64,000 nt of DNA from Saccharopolyspora elongata (GCF_004348985.1 NZ_SMKW01000026.1:54639-118638); one strand, 5' to 3'. Positions 1 to 9,949 are shown, numbered from the stretch's first letter. Notes: generated by a model not told the origin, from the sequence alone. A program made the numbers and translations.

Positions 1-655
1 GGGTGTGATCCCCGCCGCCGAGCAGGTGCCCAGCGAGAACTACGAGCACGGCACCCGGATCAAGTGCTACGTCGTCGGGGTGTCCCGGAGCGCGCGCGGA
101 CCGCAGATCACGCTGTCCCGCACCCACCCGAACCTGGTGCGGCGGCTGTTCGCGCTGGAGGTCCCGGAGATCGCCGACGGCACCGTGGAGATCCCCGCGG
201 TGGCGCGGGAGGCCGGGCACCGCTCCAAGATCGCGGTGCGCTCGACCGTCAGCGGCGTCAACGCCAAGGGCGCCTGCATCGGGCCGATGGGCTCGCGGGT
301 GCGCAACGTGATGAGCGAGCTCGGCGGCGAGAAGATCGACATCATCGACTACTCGGACGACCCGGCGACCTTCGTCGGCAACGCCCTGTCGCCGGCCAAG
401 GTAGTCTCGGTGGAGGTCGTCGACGAACGCACCAAGACCGCGCGGGTGGTCGTGCCGGACTTCCAGCTCTCGCTGGCGATCGGCAAGGAAGGCCAGAACG
501 CCCGGCTCGCGGCTCGGCTCACCGGCTGGCGGATCGACATCCGCAGCGATGCCGACCCGGGTGCGTCGGCCACTCCGGCGGCGCAACCCCCGGCGCAGGC
601 GTCCGGTCTGGACCCTGCGGTGGAGGGACTGCCGACCGTGGGTTCGGCCGAGTAA
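1..655 (+). CDS. nusA: Transcription termination/antitermination factor NusA, C-terminal part (5' truncated by window edge)
   Basis: The reading frame is open from base 2, so the gene starts before the window. The visible 217 residues hold the end of an S1 domain (about 1-50) and two KH domains. KH1 carries [14 protein letters not shown] and KH2 carries [16 protein letters not shown], both GxxG-type RNA-binding loops. NusA binds RNA polymerase and nascent RNA and modulates pausing and termination. The actinobacterial form lacks the extra C-terminal acidic repeats of E. coli NusA, which fits the short tail seen here. It heads the nusA-ylxR-infB operon. Confidence 0.95.
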   Translation, partial: GVIPAAEQVPSENYEHGTRIKCYVVGVSRSARGPQITLSRTHPNLVRRLFALEVPEIADGTVEIPAVAREAGHRSKIAVRSTVSGVNAKGACIGPMGSRVRNVMSELGGEKIDIIDYSDDPATFVGNALSPAKVVSVEVVDERTKTARVVVPDFQLSLAIGKEGQNARLAARLTGWRIDIRSDADPGASATPAAQPPAQASGLDPAVEGLPTVGSAE

Positions 656-714
656 CGTCGTCGGGTTAGAATCAAAGGAGGTTCGACGCGAGGGGAGCGA
701 CAATCCGCACACGG

Positions 715-1083
715 GTGTCCGGCGAGCACGGCGAAAGCCGTGAGCCCGTTCGTACCTGCGTGGGGTGTCGTGCCCGGACGTCATCCTCTGAGCTGCTGCG
801 TGTGGTGGCTGAGGTCGGTCGGGCTGGTCCCGTCGCCGTACCCGATCCACGACGTCGGCAACCGGGCCGGGGCGCTTGGCTGCACCCCGATCCGGCGTGC
901 CTTCGTCTGGCCGAACGGCGCCGGGCTTTTCCGCGTGCACTCCGTGTACCGGGAGTCCTGGACACCTCGGCCGTGCAGGCCCACCTGAGTGCCGGGCAAC
1001 CGCAGCAGGCGGCTCAAGACGTGACCGACGCGGGATCCGTCCCGCGCCAGGCAACTGAAGGAAAGCAGGTCGACCCGTCATGA
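715..1083 (+). CDS. ylxR: YlxR-family (DUF448) RNA-binding protein
   Basis: 122 residues with the YlxR signature [19 protein letters not shown] near the N-terminus and a [13 protein letters not shown] segment. YlxR proteins are small basic proteins always found between nusA and infB; they have been linked to nucleoid or RNA binding and to RNase P. The GTG at 715 is the first start in frame after nusA; no ATG lies upstream in this frame. The C-terminal tail (about 85-122) is low-complexity and lineage specific. The gene is cotranscribed with nusA, 59 bp away. Confidence 0.9.
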   Translation: MSGEHGESREPVRTCVGCRARTSSSELLRVVAEVGRAGPVAVPDPRRRQPGRGAWLHPDPACLRLAERRRAFPRALRVPGVLDTSAVQAHLSAGQPQQAAQDVTDAGSVPRQATEGKQVDPS

Positions 1084-1175
1084 ATCAGCCGTGAAGCTGA
1101 AGCCATGAACGCGCATCGGCGATAGGACGAGGTCGAGCGGGACTGCCGCCCGGCCTCACCCAGATGAGGAGAGCA

Positions 1176-4115
1176 GTGGCAGGCAAGGCCCGCGTACATG
1201 AGCTCGCCAAAGAGCTCGGTGTTACCAGCAAGGAAGTTCTGAACAAGCTCGCCGAGCAGGGCGAGTACGTGAAGTCCGCGTCATCCACCGTGGAAGCCCC
1301 GGTGGCCCGCAGGCTTCGCGACGCACTCGCCAAGCCCTCGGCGTCGAAGAAGAGCGACGCCGGCGGAGGCAAGCCCGCTCCGGCAGAACCCAGGCCGTCC
1401 CGCGCCGATGCGGCGGCGCCGAAGCCTGGACCCAAGCCCGGCCCGCGCCCCGAGGCGCCGGTCGGAGAGCGTCCCAAGCCCGGCCCCAAGCCGGGTCCGA
1501 AGCCGACCCCCAAGCCCGAGCCGGAGGTCAAGCCGGAGGTCAAGCCGGCTGAGCAGGCACCGGCCGCCAAGGCGGCCGCGCCGCGTCCGGCGTCCGGCCC
1601 CAAGCCGGGTCCGAAGCCCAGCCCGAAGCAGGGTGGCGACGGCGACGCCGGCGTGGTTCCGCCGCGCCCGAAGGCGCCCAAGCCGGGCCCGCGGCAGCCG
1701 CGCGTCGGCAACAACCCGTTCGGCGTTGGCAGCGGAGCGCCGCAGCAGCGGCCGCCGCGGCCGGGCCCGGGTGGCCGTCAGGGCGGCGGGCAGGGTCCCG
1801 GCCGCCAGCACGGCGGTCCCGGTGGCCAGCGTCAGGGCGGCGGTCAGGGTGCCGGCACGGCCCCGGCCGCGGGCAACGCCCCGCGCGGTGAAGGTGGCTC
1901 GCGCCCGAACCCGGGCATGATGCCGCCGCGTCCGAACCCCGGCATGATGCCGCCCCGTCCGCCGCGCAGCGGTGGCGGTCCCGGCGGTGGCCGCGGTGGC
2001 GGCGGCCGTGGCGGTCCGGGCGGTGGCGGCGGTGGCCGTCCCGGCGGTGGCGGCGGTCGTCCCGGTGGGGGCGGCGGCGGCTTCCGCGGTGGCGGTGGCG
2101 GCGGTGCCCCGAGCGGTGCCCCGGCCGGCGGTGGCTTCCGCGGTCGTCCCGGCGGCGGTGGCCGTCCGGGCGGTCCCGGTGGTCGCGGCGGTGCTGCCGG
2201 TGCGTTCGGCCGTCCCGGCGGGCCCGCGAAGCGCGGTCGCAAGTCGAAGCGGCAGAAGCGCCAGGAGTACATGGAGAACATGCAGGCGCCGTCGGTCGGC
2301 GGCGTCCGCCTCCCGCGCGGCAGCGGCGAGACCGTTCGCCTGCGCCGCGGTGCTTCGCTGACCGACTTCGCCGAGAAGATCAACGCCAACCCGGCCTCGC
2401 TGGTGCAGGCGATGTTCCACCTCGGTGAGATGGTCACCGCGACCCAGTCCGTCTCCGACGAGGTGCTGGAGCTCCTCGGCCAGGAGATGAACTACAAGAT
2501 CGAGATGGTCAGTCCGGAGGACGAGGACCGGGAGCTGCTGCAGTCGTTCGACATCAGCTACGGCGACCCGGGCAGCTCCGAGGACGAGCTGGCGGCGCGC
2601 CCGCCGGTGGTGACCGTCATGGGTCACGTCGACCACGGTAAGACGCGACTGCTGGACACCATCCGGAAGACGAACGTGCAGGCCGGCGAGGCCGGTGGCA
2701 TCACCCAGCACATCGGTGCCTACCAGGTCCTCACCGAGCTGGAAGGCAACGAGCGGCCGATCACGTTCATCGACACCCCGGGTCACGAGGCGTTCACCGC
2801 CATGCGTGCCCGCGGTGCGAAGTCGACCGACATCGCCGTGCTGGTGGTGGCCGCCGACGACGGCGTCATGCCGCAGACGGTGGAGGCGATCAACCACGCC
2901 CAGGCGGCCGGTGTGCCGATCGTGGTCGCGGTGAACAAGATCGACGTCGAGGGTGCGAACCCGGCGAAGATCCGCCAGCAGCTCACCGAGTACAACCTCG
3001 TTGCCGAGGAGTACGGCGGCGACACCATGTTCGTCGACATCTCGGCGAAGCAGGGCACCAACATCGACAACCTGCTCGAGGCGATCCTGCTCACCGCGGA
3101 CGCGGCGCTGGATCTGCGGGCCAACCCGCACATGCCCGCCCAGGGTGTGGCGATCGAGGCCCACCTGGACCGCGGTCGCGGTCCGGTGGCCACGGTGCTG
3201 GTGCAGCGGGGCACGCTGCGGGTCGGTGACTCGGTGGTGGCCGGCGACGCCTACGGTCGCGTCCGCCGGATGATCAATGAGAACGACGAGGACGTCCCCG
3301 AGGCGCTGCCGTCGCGGCCGGTGCAGGTCATCGGTTTCACGTCGGTGCCGGGCGCGGGCGACACCTTCCTGGTGGTCGACGAGGACCGGGTCGCCCGGCA
3401 GATCGCCGACCGCCGCGGGGCCCGCATCCGCGAGGCGCAGAACGCGGCCAAGCGCAAGCGCGTCAGCCTCGAGGACCTGGACAAGGTGCTCAAGGAGACC
3501 AACCAGCTCAACCTGATCATCAAGGGTGACAACTCGGGTACCGTCGAGGCGCTCGAAGAGTCCCTGATGAAGATCGAGGTCGGCGAAGAGGTCGAGCTCC
3601 GGGTGATCCACCGCGGCGTCGGTGGCATCAACGAGTCGGACATCAACCTCGCCACCGCGGAGAACACCATCGTCCTGGGCTTCAACGTCCGGGCCGAGGG
3701 CAAGGCGGCCGAGGTCGCCAACCGCGAGGGCGTGGAGATCCGGTACTACTCGGTGATCTACCGGGCGATCGAGGACATCGAGCAGGCCCTCAAGGGCATG
3801 CTTAAGCCCGAGTACGAGGAAGTCGAGCTGGGCCGGGCCGAGATCCGCGAGGTCTTCAAGTCCTCCCGGATCGGCACCATCGCGGGCTGCATGGTCACCG
3901 AAGGCATCATCAAGCGCAACGCCAAGGCGCGCCTGCTGCGGGACAACGTGGTCGTCGCCGAGAACCTCAGCATCAACTCGCTGAAGCGGTTCAAGGACGA
4001 CGCCACCGAGGTCCGCGAGGGCTTCGAGTGCGGTCTGACCCTGGGGTCGTACAACGACATCAAGGTCGGCGACGTCATCGAGCCCTACGAGATGCGCGAG
4101 AAGCCGCGCGACTGA
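1176..4115 (+). CDS. infB: Translation initiation factor IF-2
   Basis: 979 residues. GTPase that brings initiator tRNA to the 30S subunit and promotes subunit joining. The N-terminus has the IF2_N helix ([22 protein letters not shown]). It is followed by about 300 residues of low complexity: first [15 protein letters not shown] repeats, then RGG/GGG runs (about 60-370). A second IF2_N segment comes next. The GTP-binding domain starts at about residue 483 with GHVDHGKT, then DTPGHEAF and NKID; domains II-IV follow. The GTG at 1176 is chosen because GAGGAG (1166-1171) sits at ribosome-binding distance and the protein then begins (M)[10 protein letters not shown] as in relatives. An ATG at 1164 is the alternative. 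Confidence 0.96.
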   Translation: MAGKARVHELAKELGVTSKEVLNKLAEQGEYVKSASSTVEAPVARRLRDALAKPSASKKSDAGGGKPAPAEPRPSRADAAAPKPGPKPGPRPEAPVGERPKPGPKPGPKPTPKPEPEVKPEVKPAEQAPAAKAAAPRPASGPKPGPKPSPKQGGDGDAGVVPPRPKAPKPGPRQPRVGNNPFGVGSGAPQQRPPRPGPGGRQGGGQGPGRQHGGPGGQRQGGGQGAGTAPAAGNAPRGEGGSRPNPGMMPPRPNPGMMPPRPPRSGGGPGGGRGGGGRGGPGGGGGGRPGGGGGRPGGGGGGFRGGGGGGAPSGAPAGGGFRGRPGGGGRPGGPGGRGGAAGAFGRPGGPAKRGRKSKRQKRQEYMENMQAPSVGGVRLPRGSGETVRLRRGASLTDFAEKINANPASLVQAMFHLGEMVTATQSVSDEVLELLGQEMNYKIEMVSPEDEDRELLQSFDISYGDPGSSEDELAARPPVVTVMGHVDHGKTRLLDTIRKTNVQAGEAGGITQHIGAYQVLTELEGNERPITFIDTPGHEAFTAMRARGAKSTDIAVLVVAADDGVMPQTVEAINHAQAAGVPIVVAVNKIDVEGANPAKIRQQLTEYNLVAEEYGGDTMFVDISAKQGTNIDNLLEAILLTADAALDLRANPHMPAQGVAIEAHLDRGRGPVATVLVQRGTLRVGDSVVAGDAYGRVRRMINENDEDVPEALPSRPVQVIGFTSVPGAGDTFLVVDEDRVARQIADRRGARIREAQNAAKRKRVSLEDLDKVLKETNQLNLIIKGDNSGTVEALEESLMKIEVGEEVELRVIHRGVGGINESDINLATAENTIVLGFNVRAEGKAAEVANREGVEIRYYSVIYRAIEDIEQALKGMLKPEYEEVELGRAEIREVFKSSRIGTIAGCMVTEGIIKRNAKARLLRDNVVVAENLSINSLKRFKDDATEVREGFECGLTLGSYNDIKVGDVIEPYEMREKPRD

Positions 4116-4125
4116 GCCGGTGCTG

Positions 4126-4157
4126 CGCAGGGGGTCGTCACTCGACGGCCCCCTGCG
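4126..4157 (+). terminator. Hairpin after infB
   Basis: Inverted repeat of 14 bp (4126-4139 with 4144-4157, one G-T pair) and a 4-nt loop, 10 bases after the infB stop. There is no long T-run, as is usual for actinomycete terminators. It may attenuate transcription into DUF503 and rbfA. Confidence 0.55.
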
Positions 4158-4188
4158 TGCCGGTTCGCCCCCGCGGTGAGGAACACCC

Positions 4189-4482
4189 ATGTACGTCGGT
4201 GTACTCGAACTGGACGTCCTCCTCGGCGACGTCCACTCCCTGAAGCAGAAGCGCGCTGTCGTGCGGCCCGTGGTGGCCGAGTTGCGGCGGCGCTTCGAGG
4301 TTGCCGTCGCCGAGGCCGGGAACCAGGACTTGCACCGCCGCGCGCTGCTGGGCGTCGCGGCCGTCTCCGGCGACGCCGCGCACGTGCGCGAAGTGCTGGA
4401 AGCGTGCGAGCGGTTGGTCGCTGCACGCCCCGAACTGGAACTGCTCTCCGCCCGCCAGCGCATGCTCGGGCCGGAGGACTAG
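4189..4482 (+). CDS. DUF503 (YlxP-like) protein
   Basis: 97 residues beginning MYVGVLELDVLLGD, with the family motif SLKQKRAVVRPVVAELRRRFEVAVAE. DUF503 proteins form a small ferredoxin-like fold and lie between infB and rbfA in many Gram-positive genomes; their biochemical role is unknown. Length and location are typical of the family. The ATG at 4189 follows a short GC-rich gap after the infB hairpin. Confidence 0.9.
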   Translation: MYVGVLELDVLLGDVHSLKQKRAVVRPVVAELRRRFEVAVAEAGNQDLHRRALLGVAAVSGDAAHVREVLEACERLVAARPELELLSARQRMLGPED

Positions 4483-4506
4483 GAACTCTTCGTGGTCGTT
4501 CTGCGC

Positions 4507-4566
4507 GAGAACCCGCGGCGGCGCGAGTCGAGTCCCACACCGCAAGCGGCTAGCGCCGCTTTTCAG
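4507..4566 (-). repeat. Partial copy of dispersed family A element
   Basis: On the minus strand this matches the first third of the element seen at 12958 and 16166: an AAGCGGC-4 nt-GCCGCTT hairpin (4544-4561 on plus), then the GGTGTGGGACTC and CCGCCGCGGGTTCTC blocks. The distal half (GTCGGGGATCCCACAG) is missing. Read on the plus strand the hairpin ends in TTTT, so it could also terminate DUF503 transcription before rbfA. Confidence 0.6.
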
Positions 4567-4598
4567 ACGAACTGAACTTTCCCCGAAGGAGGTGCGCC

Positions 4599-5099
4599 GT
4601 GGCTGATACGGCGCGCGCCCGCAAACTCGCCAAGCGCATCGCCCAGATCGTGGCATCCGGGCTGGAGCACGAGGTGAAGGACCCGCGGCTGGCGATGGTG
4701 ACGGTCACCGACGCGCGGGTCACCCCCGATCTGCGGGATGCCACTGTCTACTACACCGTGTTCGGCGACGACGCCGACTACGCCTCCACCGCGGCCGCGC
4801 TGGCGAGCGCGGCCGGGGTGCTGCGTTCCCGGGTCGGGCAGCAGACCGGCGTCCGGTTCACCCCGACGCTGACCTTCGTCGCGGACACCGTGCCGGACAA
4901 CGCGCGGCGGATGGAGGAACTGCTCGCCAAGGCCAAGGAGGCCGACGAGGAGGTCGCCCGGTTGGCCTCCGGAGCGTCGCCGGCCGGCGACGCCGATCCG
5001 TACCGAGCCAGCACCGACGATGACGAGTTCGCCACCGACGGTGCCGACGAGGGGTCGTTTTCCGACGCCGATGTGCGTCGTGGGCCACAGAGTGGTTGA
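4599..5099 (+). CDS. rbfA: 30S ribosome-binding factor RbfA
   Basis: 166 residues. Type II KH-fold protein needed for late 30S maturation. Recognised by [47 protein letters not shown] and [19 protein letters not shown]. The GTG at 4599 is preceded by a perfect AAGGAGG (4586-4592). The last 50 residues are an acidic, low-complexity extension ([13 protein letters not shown]) beyond the KH fold. It lies downstream of infB and upstream of nrnA, the conserved order. Confidence 0.94.
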   Translation: MADTARARKLAKRIAQIVASGLEHEVKDPRLAMVTVTDARVTPDLRDATVYYTVFGDDADYASTAAALASAAGVLRSRVGQQTGVRFTPTLTFVADTVPDNARRMEELLAKAKEADEEVARLASGASPAGDADPYRASTDDDEFATDGADEGSFSDADVRRGPQSG

Positions 5100-5170
5100 G
5101 TCGCAGCTCAGCATCAGGTGCGTTGGACGTCGGCGGCCGGAACGGCCACCGATGTCGTGGAGGTGAACCT

Positions 5171-6220
5171 GTGCGCGGGCAACCCGATAGCGGCCGCACC
5201 GGCGGCGGCCAACCGGTCGCCGTCGATCCGGTCGAGCAAGCCGTAGCCGAGGCCGCTCGCAAGCTGTCCGAGGCCTCGGACGTGACGTTGTTCGCGCACA
5301 TCAACCCGGACGCGGACGCGCTCGGCAGCGCGCTGGCGCTGGGCCGGGCGTTGCGGCGGCGCGGGTGTGCGGTCCGGGTGTCCTTCGGGATGCCGGACCT
5401 GCCGCCGATCTCGCTGCGCGATCTGGACGGCGACGATCTGGTGGTGCCGGCGGACGAGGTGCCCGCCGCGCCGCCGGTGCTCGTCGTCTGCGACACCGGG
5501 AGCCTGCAGCGGCTCGGCAAGCTCGCCGATCGGGTCGACGCGACGATCGCCGCAGGCGGCGACGTCATCGTGATCGATCACCACGTGTCGAACACCCGCT
5601 ACGGCACGCTGCACGTCGTCGACGAGCACGCCGAGGCGACGGTGATGATCGTGCTCCGGCTGCTCGACGAGCTCGGCGCGGAACTCGACCTGCCGACCGC
5701 GCGGTGCCTCTACGCGGGCCTGGTCACCGACACCCGGTCGTTCCGGCGCGCCAGCGCGTCGACGCACCGCGCGGCGGCGCGGCTGCTGGAGGCCGGGGTC
5801 GACCCGGAGGCGACGACGCGGCCACTGCTGGACACGCATCCGTTCGCCTGGATGAACATGCTGTCCGTGGTGCTGGGCGAGGCCCAGCTGGAGCCGACCG
5901 CGGCGCAGGGCCTCGGGTTCGTGCACGCGACGGTCCGGCTTGCCCATTCCGACGGGCTGCGCAGCGAGGACGTGGACAGCGTCATCGACGTGGTGCGCAC
6001 GACGAGCGAGGCCGAGGTCGCCGCGGTGCTCAAGGAGACCGCGCCGGATCACTGGTCGGTGTCGTTGCGCTCGGACAGCCGCGTCGACGTCGGCCACGCG
6101 GCGGCGGCCTGCGGCGGTGGCGGGCACCGGCTCGCCTCCGGTTTCACGGCGCAGGGCCCGGCGGAGGAGATCATCGCGGCGATGCGCAAGGCCCTCGACG
6201 AGGCCCCGCTCCTGGACTGA
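5171..6220 (+). CDS. nrnA: DHH/DHHA1 phosphoesterase, NrnA-type nanoRNase / pAp phosphatase
   Basis: 349 residues. Family members degrade 2-5 nt RNAs and dephosphorylate pAp; some act on cyclic dinucleotide intermediates. Motifs in order: FAHINPDADALGSALALG, VVCDTGSLQRLG, VIDHHVSNTRYG (the DHH signature), YAGLVTDTRSF, and a DHHA1 tail with GGGGHRLASGF. The GTG at 5171 has GGAGGTGA 5 nt upstream; longer in-frame readings to 5096 add non-family sequence. The rbfA-nrnA-MATE order is the same as in mycobacteria. The pAp activity ties it to sulfate assimilation as well as RNA turnover. Confidence 0.92.
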   Translation: MRGQPDSGRTGGGQPVAVDPVEQAVAEAARKLSEASDVTLFAHINPDADALGSALALGRALRRRGCAVRVSFGMPDLPPISLRDLDGDDLVVPADEVPAAPPVLVVCDTGSLQRLGKLADRVDATIAAGGDVIVIDHHVSNTRYGTLHVVDEHAEATVMIVLRLLDELGAELDLPTARCLYAGLVTDTRSFRRASASTHRAAARLLEAGVDPEATTRPLLDTHPFAWMNMLSVVLGEAQLEPTAAQGLGFVHATVRLAHSDGLRSEDVDSVIDVVRTTSEAEVAAVLKETAPDHWSVSLRSDSRVDVGHAAAACGGGGHRLASGFTAQGPAEEIIAAMRKALDEAPLLD

Positions 6221-6243
6221 CGCCCGCTCGCGGCGGAGTACCT

Positions 6244-6386
6244 CCGCAATTTCCATTGAAATCGAACCTTCGATTTCAATGGAAATTGCGGAACATCGGC
6301 GTGTCGGACCACGACACGCCGACGGCTGTGGACAACTCCCGCAATTTCAATGGAAATCGGACCTCTGATTTCCATTGAAATTGCGG
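6244..6386 (+). repeat. Family B three-hairpin intergenic element, copy 1
   Basis: Three hairpins in 143 bp. The first is a perfect 23-bp inverted repeat with a 2-nt loop (6244-6266/6269-6291). The second is an 11-bp stem reading TCGGCGTGTCG (6296-6306/6312-6322). The third is a 20-bp stem (6339-6358/6367-6386). The outer stems are AT-rich (ATTTCCATTGAAAT) against a background near 70% GC. A near-identical copy lies inverted at 44405-44522. It sits between convergent genes and probably terminates both. Confidence 0.85.
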
Positions 6387-6399
6387 ACGATGCTGGGCG

Positions 6400-6927
6400 T
6401 CAGGTTCGGCGGCGGGCTCGGAAGGCCGCGACGTGCATGCGGTTCGCGCAGCGGGGGCTGCAGAAGCGCTTGGCCTGGTTCGTCGACGTGTCCAGGAAGT
6501 AGGTGTAGCAGCCCTCCGCCCCGCAGCGCCCCCAGCGCGTCGTGCCGTGCTGGACCACGCCCTGCGCCAGGCCCCACGCGGCCGCCGCAGCGACTTCGTC
6601 GACCGCCGGTGCGTCCGGACCGGCGACGTGGACGTGCCAGTTCGGGGTGCCGTCGTGGCTGCCGTGCCCGGAAAGCCTGGGCCGGGGCGGGTGCGCCGAC
6701 AGCAGGGCGTTGATCTCGGCGAGCACCGTCTCGCCGTCGTCGGCCACCATCGCGTCCAGCGCCCGGCGCAGCCCGGCCCCCACCGAGCGCAGGAGCGGCA
6801 GGTCGTTCGCGTGGAGCCGGTCGGCCCACCAGGGCTCGTCGTGGAGCGCGGCGCGCACCGCGTCGAGGCTGCTCAGATCGGCGTTTGCGATCCGCAGCGC
6901 AACGGCGGCGTAATCAGCGTTGTCCAT
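6400..6927 (-). CDS. CGNR zinc finger domain protein
   Basis: 175 residues. The C-terminal CGNR zinc finger reads GRCGAEGCYTYFLDT...KRFCSPRCANRMHVAAFR, with four Cys suited to bind one zinc. The N-terminal ABATE-like domain (about 1-120) contains LPLLRSVGAGLRRALDAM. CGNR proteins are predicted ligand-sensing transcription factors in actinobacteria; targets are unknown. The gene converges on nrnA with the family B element between them and is divergent from the MATE exporter, with about 70 bp for promoters. Regulation of that exporter is plausible but not shown. Confidence 0.88.
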   Translation of the reverse strand: MDNADYAAVALRIANADLSSLDAVRAALHDEPWWADRLHANDLPLLRSVGAGLRRALDAMVADDGETVLAEINALLSAHPPRPRLSGHGSHDGTPNWHVHVAGPDAPAVDEVAAAAAWGLAQGVVQHGTTRWGRCGAEGCYTYFLDTSTNQAKRFCSPRCANRMHVAAFRARRRT

Positions 6928-6996
6928 CAGTGGTCCTTACCAGTACCCTTGGCCGTCAGGGGCGAATCCGCCGATCACAGCTTACAAGGAGACAGG

Positions 6997-8325
6997 GTGC
7001 CGGATCTGGGGGAGCGCGTATCGCCGCGCCGAGTGCTGGCGCTCGCGGTGCCCGCGCTCGGCGTGCTGGCCGCCGAACCGCTGTACGTGCTCGTGGACAC
7101 GGCCGTGGTCGGTCACCTCGGAGCGGTGCCGCTCGCCGGGCTCGCGCTGGGCGGCACGCTGTTCACCCTGGTGTCGAGCCAGCTGACGTTCCTGAGCTAC
7201 GGAACCACCGCGCGCACCGCTCGGCTGCACGGCGCCGGGCGCCGCAAGGACGCCGTCGCGGAGGGCGTGCAGGCCACCTGGCTGGGCGTCATCGTCGGCG
7301 TCGTTCTCATGCTGCTCGCGCAGCTGCTGGCCGTTCCGATCGCGGAGCTGATGGCGGGCCCCGGGCCGATCGCCGATGCGGCCGCGATCTGGATGCGCAT
7401 CGCGCTGTGCGGTGCGCCGATGGTGCTGATCACCATGGCCGGCAACGGCTGGATGCGCGGCGTGCAGGACACCGCGCGGCCGCTCCGGTACGTGCTGGTG
7501 GGCAACGGTGTTTCCGCCGTGCTGTGCCCGCTTTTCGTCTACCCCTTCGGCTGGGGTCTGGAGGGTTCGGCGGTCGCGAACCTGATCGGCCAGACGATCG
7601 CCGCCGCGCTGTTCGTGCGCGCGCTGTTCGTCGAGCGGGTGCCGCTGAAGCCGGAGCTCGCGAAGATGCGAGCCCAGCTCGGGCTCGGCCGCGACCTGGT
7701 GCTGCGGACGCTGGCGTTCCAGGCGTGCTTCCTGTCGGCGACGTCCGTGGCGGCGCGGACCGGCGCGGAAGCCGCGGCGGCGCACCAGGTCGTGTGGCAG
7801 CTGTGGGCGTTCCTGGCGCTCGTGCTCGACTCGTTGGCCATCGCGGCGCAGTCGTTGGTCGGCGCGGCGCTCGGGGCCGGTTCCGCGCCTCGCGCCAAGG
7901 GAATCGCCCGGCAGGTCACCTGGTACAGCCTGGGGTTCGGCATCGTGCTCGGGTTGGTGTTCGCGGTGCTCTCCGGCCCGCTGCCGACGTTGTTCACCAC
8001 GGACGGCGCGGTGCTGGCGGCGATCCCGCACGCGTGGTGGTTCTTCGTGCTCATGCAGCCGGTTGCGGGCGTGGTGTTCGCGCTGGACGGGGTGTTGCTC
8101 GGCGCCGGTGATGCCGCCTACCTGCGAACCGCGACGTTGCTGAGCGCGGCCATCGGCTACCTGCCGCTGATCTGGTTGTCGCTGGCGTTCGGCTGGGGCC
8201 TGGTGGGGATCTGGACCGGGCTGACCCTGTTCATGGTCCTGCGGCTGATCACGCTGCTGCTGAGGGCCCGCTCCGGCCGCTGGGCCGTCGTCGGCGCCAC
8301 CCGGGCCGAAGCCACCGCGGGGTGA
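6997..8325 (+). CDS. dinF: MATE family efflux transporter (DinF-like)
   Basis: 442 residues with about 12 predicted membrane helices. The typical MATE N-terminus is LALAVPALGVLAAEPLYVLVDTAVVGHLG. MATE proteins export cationic drugs and metabolites with Na+ or H+. The GTG at 6997 has AAGGAGA at 6986-6992; longer in-frame upstream sequence runs antisense through the CGNR gene and has no membrane character. The position after rbfA-nrnA is the mycobacterial DinF slot. Substrate unknown. Confidence 0.9.
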   Translation: MPDLGERVSPRRVLALAVPALGVLAAEPLYVLVDTAVVGHLGAVPLAGLALGGTLFTLVSSQLTFLSYGTTARTARLHGAGRRKDAVAEGVQATWLGVIVGVVLMLLAQLLAVPIAELMAGPGPIADAAAIWMRIALCGAPMVLITMAGNGWMRGVQDTARPLRYVLVGNGVSAVLCPLFVYPFGWGLEGSAVANLIGQTIAAALFVRALFVERVPLKPELAKMRAQLGLGRDLVLRTLAFQACFLSATSVAARTGAEAAAAHQVVWQLWAFLALVLDSLAIAAQSLVGAALGAGSAPRAKGIARQVTWYSLGFGIVLGLVFAVLSGPLPTLFTTDGAVLAAIPHAWWFFVLMQPVAGVVFALDGVLLGAGDAAYLRTATLLSAAIGYLPLIWLSLAFGWGLVGIWTGLTLFMVLRLITLLLRARSGRWAVVGATRAEATAG

Positions 8326-8333
8326 TCCCCCGC
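8316..8333. terminator. Short hairpin between convergent MATE and def genes
   Basis: GCGGGG (8317-8322) pairs with CCCCGC (8328-8333) around a loop holding the MATE stop codon. The two genes end only 16 bp apart, so one small symmetrical hairpin may serve both directions. The stem is only 6 bp. Confidence 0.4.
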
Positions 8334-8341
8334 CGCGCGGG

Positions 8342-8839
8342 TCACTGCCAGAACCAGGACTGCTCCCGGACCTGGCGGTAGGCCTCGCGGCGGCGCTCCG
8401 AGTCGAGGCGCTGGATGTAGACCATGCCGTCGAGGTGGTCCGTCTCGTGCTGGAGGCAGCGCGCCATCAGGCCGCTGCCCGACACCGTGACCGGCTCGTT
8501 GTCCGCGTCCACGCCGCGCACCACCGCGTGCTGGGCGCGGCGGGTTTCGAACCCGAGCCCGGGCAGCGACAGGCACGCCTCCACGTCGTCATGCACCTCG
8601 TCGGAGAGTTCGACGATCTCCGGGTTGACGACGTACCCGATCTCGCCGTCGACGCGATAGCTGAACGCCCGCACCCCGACGCCGATCTGCGGCGCGGCGA
8701 CCCCGGCGTGCCCGGGCGCGTCGACGGTGTCCAGCAGGTCCGCGACGATCGAGCGCAGCCGCTGGTCGAAGACCGTGACCGGCTCGGCCGCCATGCGCAG
8801 CACCGGGTCGCCGAAGCGCCGGATCGGTCGGAATGCCAC
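8342..8839 (-). CDS. def: Peptide deformylase
   Basis: 165 residues. Removes the formyl group from nascent N-terminal fMet. The three deformylase motifs are present: GVAAPQIG (about 46-53), EACLSLPG with the metal ligand Cys89, and HETDH (131-135) with the two His ligands and catalytic Glu132. Motif 2 is EACLS rather than the common EGCLS. Length matches bacterial enzymes. It converges on the MATE gene and is divergent from truB, with a short (72-bp) shared promoter region. Confidence 0.94.
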   Translation of the reverse strand: MAFRPIRRFGDPVLRMAAEPVTVFDQRLRSIVADLLDTVDAPGHAGVAAPQIGVGVRAFSYRVDGEIGYVVNPEIVELSDEVHDDVEACLSLPGLGFETRRAQHAVVRGVDADNEPVTVSGSGLMARCLQHETDHLDGMVYIQRLDSERRREAYRQVREQSWFWQ

Positions 8840-8911
8840 CCCTGACCTCCTCGCAGTTCCGCCGCCACCCTAGCGACGCGCGCCGCGCCGGGTCGGGGAA
8901 GATGTCTCCTC

Positions 8912-9820
8912 GTGTCCGAGCACTCCCGCAAAACGCGTCCCACCGTTCCACCCGGCCTGCTGGTGATCGACAAGCCGGCGGGGATGACCTCGCACGACGT
9001 CGTGTCGCGGGTCCGCCGCATCATGGGCACCCGCCGCGTCGGGCACGCCGGGACGCTGGACCCGATGGCCACCGGGGTGCTGGTGCTGGGCCTGGAGCGG
9101 GCCACCAAGCTGCTCGGCCACCTCGCCCTGGACACCAAGGCGTACCTGGCGACGATCCGGCTGGGCGCGGCCACCACCACCGACGACGCCGAGGGCGACG
9201 TGGTGTCCGAAGCGGACGCCTCCGGGGTGGACGAGGAGGCGGTCCGGGCCGGGATCGCGGAGCTGACCGGCGACATCCAGCAGGTGCCCAGCGCGGTCAG
9301 CGCCGTGAAGATCAACGGCCGCCGCGCCTACGAGATGGTGCGCAACGGCGAGACCGTCGAGCTGGCCGCCCGGCCGGTCACGGTGTCGCGCTTCGACGTG
9401 CTGGCGCTGCGCCGCACGGAACGCACGACCGACCTCGACGTGCTCGTCGAATGCTCGTCGGGGACCTACGTGCGCGCGCTGGCGCGCGACCTCGGGGCCG
9501 GGCTCGGCGTCGGCGGGCACCTCTCGGAACTGCGCCGGACCCGGGTCGGCCCGTTCGGGCTGGCCACGGCGCGCACCCTGGACCGGCTGGAGGCCGAGCC
9601 CGGGCTGTCGATGGGCCTGGACCAGGCGGTCGAGACCGCCTTCCCGCGCCGCAACGTGGACGCCGACACCGCCCGCGCCCTCTCCCACGGCCAGGTCGTG
9701 CCCGCGGCCGGCGTCGAGGGGACCTACGGGATGTTCGATCCGGACGGCCGGGCGGTGGCCCTGGTCCGCGACCGCGGCCGGACCGCGAAGCCGGTGCTGG
9801 TGATCATTCCGGCGAACTGA
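8912..9820 (+). CDS. truB: tRNA pseudouridine(55) synthase TruB
   Basis: 302 residues. Makes the universal pseudouridine 55 in the T-loop of tRNA. The N-terminus is GLLVIDKPAGMTSHDVVSRV, and the catalytic motif is RVGHAGTLDPMATGVL with the nucleophilic Asp. SAVKINGRRAYEMVR and the Lys-Arg-rich core follow, then a short C-terminal PUA-like domain typical of actinobacteria. Starts at GTG 8912. truB precedes ribF here as in related genomes, with a lipoprotein gene inserted between them. Confidence 0.95.
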   Translation: MSEHSRKTRPTVPPGLLVIDKPAGMTSHDVVSRVRRIMGTRRVGHAGTLDPMATGVLVLGLERATKLLGHLALDTKAYLATIRLGAATTTDDAEGDVVSEADASGVDEEAVRAGIAELTGDIQQVPSAVSAVKINGRRAYEMVRNGETVELAARPVTVSRFDVLALRRTERTTDLDVLVECSSGTYVRALARDLGAGLGVGGHLSELRRTRVGPFGLATARTLDRLEAEPGLSMGLDQAVETAFPRRNVDADTARALSHGQVVPAAGVEGTYGMFDPDGRAVALVRDRGRTAKPVLVIIPAN

Positions 9821-9949
9821 CGCATTCCGGTCGAACCCCCTCCGCGCCGCGGGCGATTTCGGTGACCGGTGTCACGCCCTTGGAACCGGGGGAGGAGTCG
9901 CTCGTCCCACGGCTAGTCCGATCCAGTGACGACAGACGTTGGGAGCAGC

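Noticed and set aside
1281..4463. A 1060-codon open frame on the minus strand opposite infB
   Set aside because: Codon-shadow of the GC-rich infB gene; no start context, no family motifs and extreme Arg/His/Gly composition. The same applies to the long opposite-strand frames across nrnA, ftsK, tgpA and rnj.
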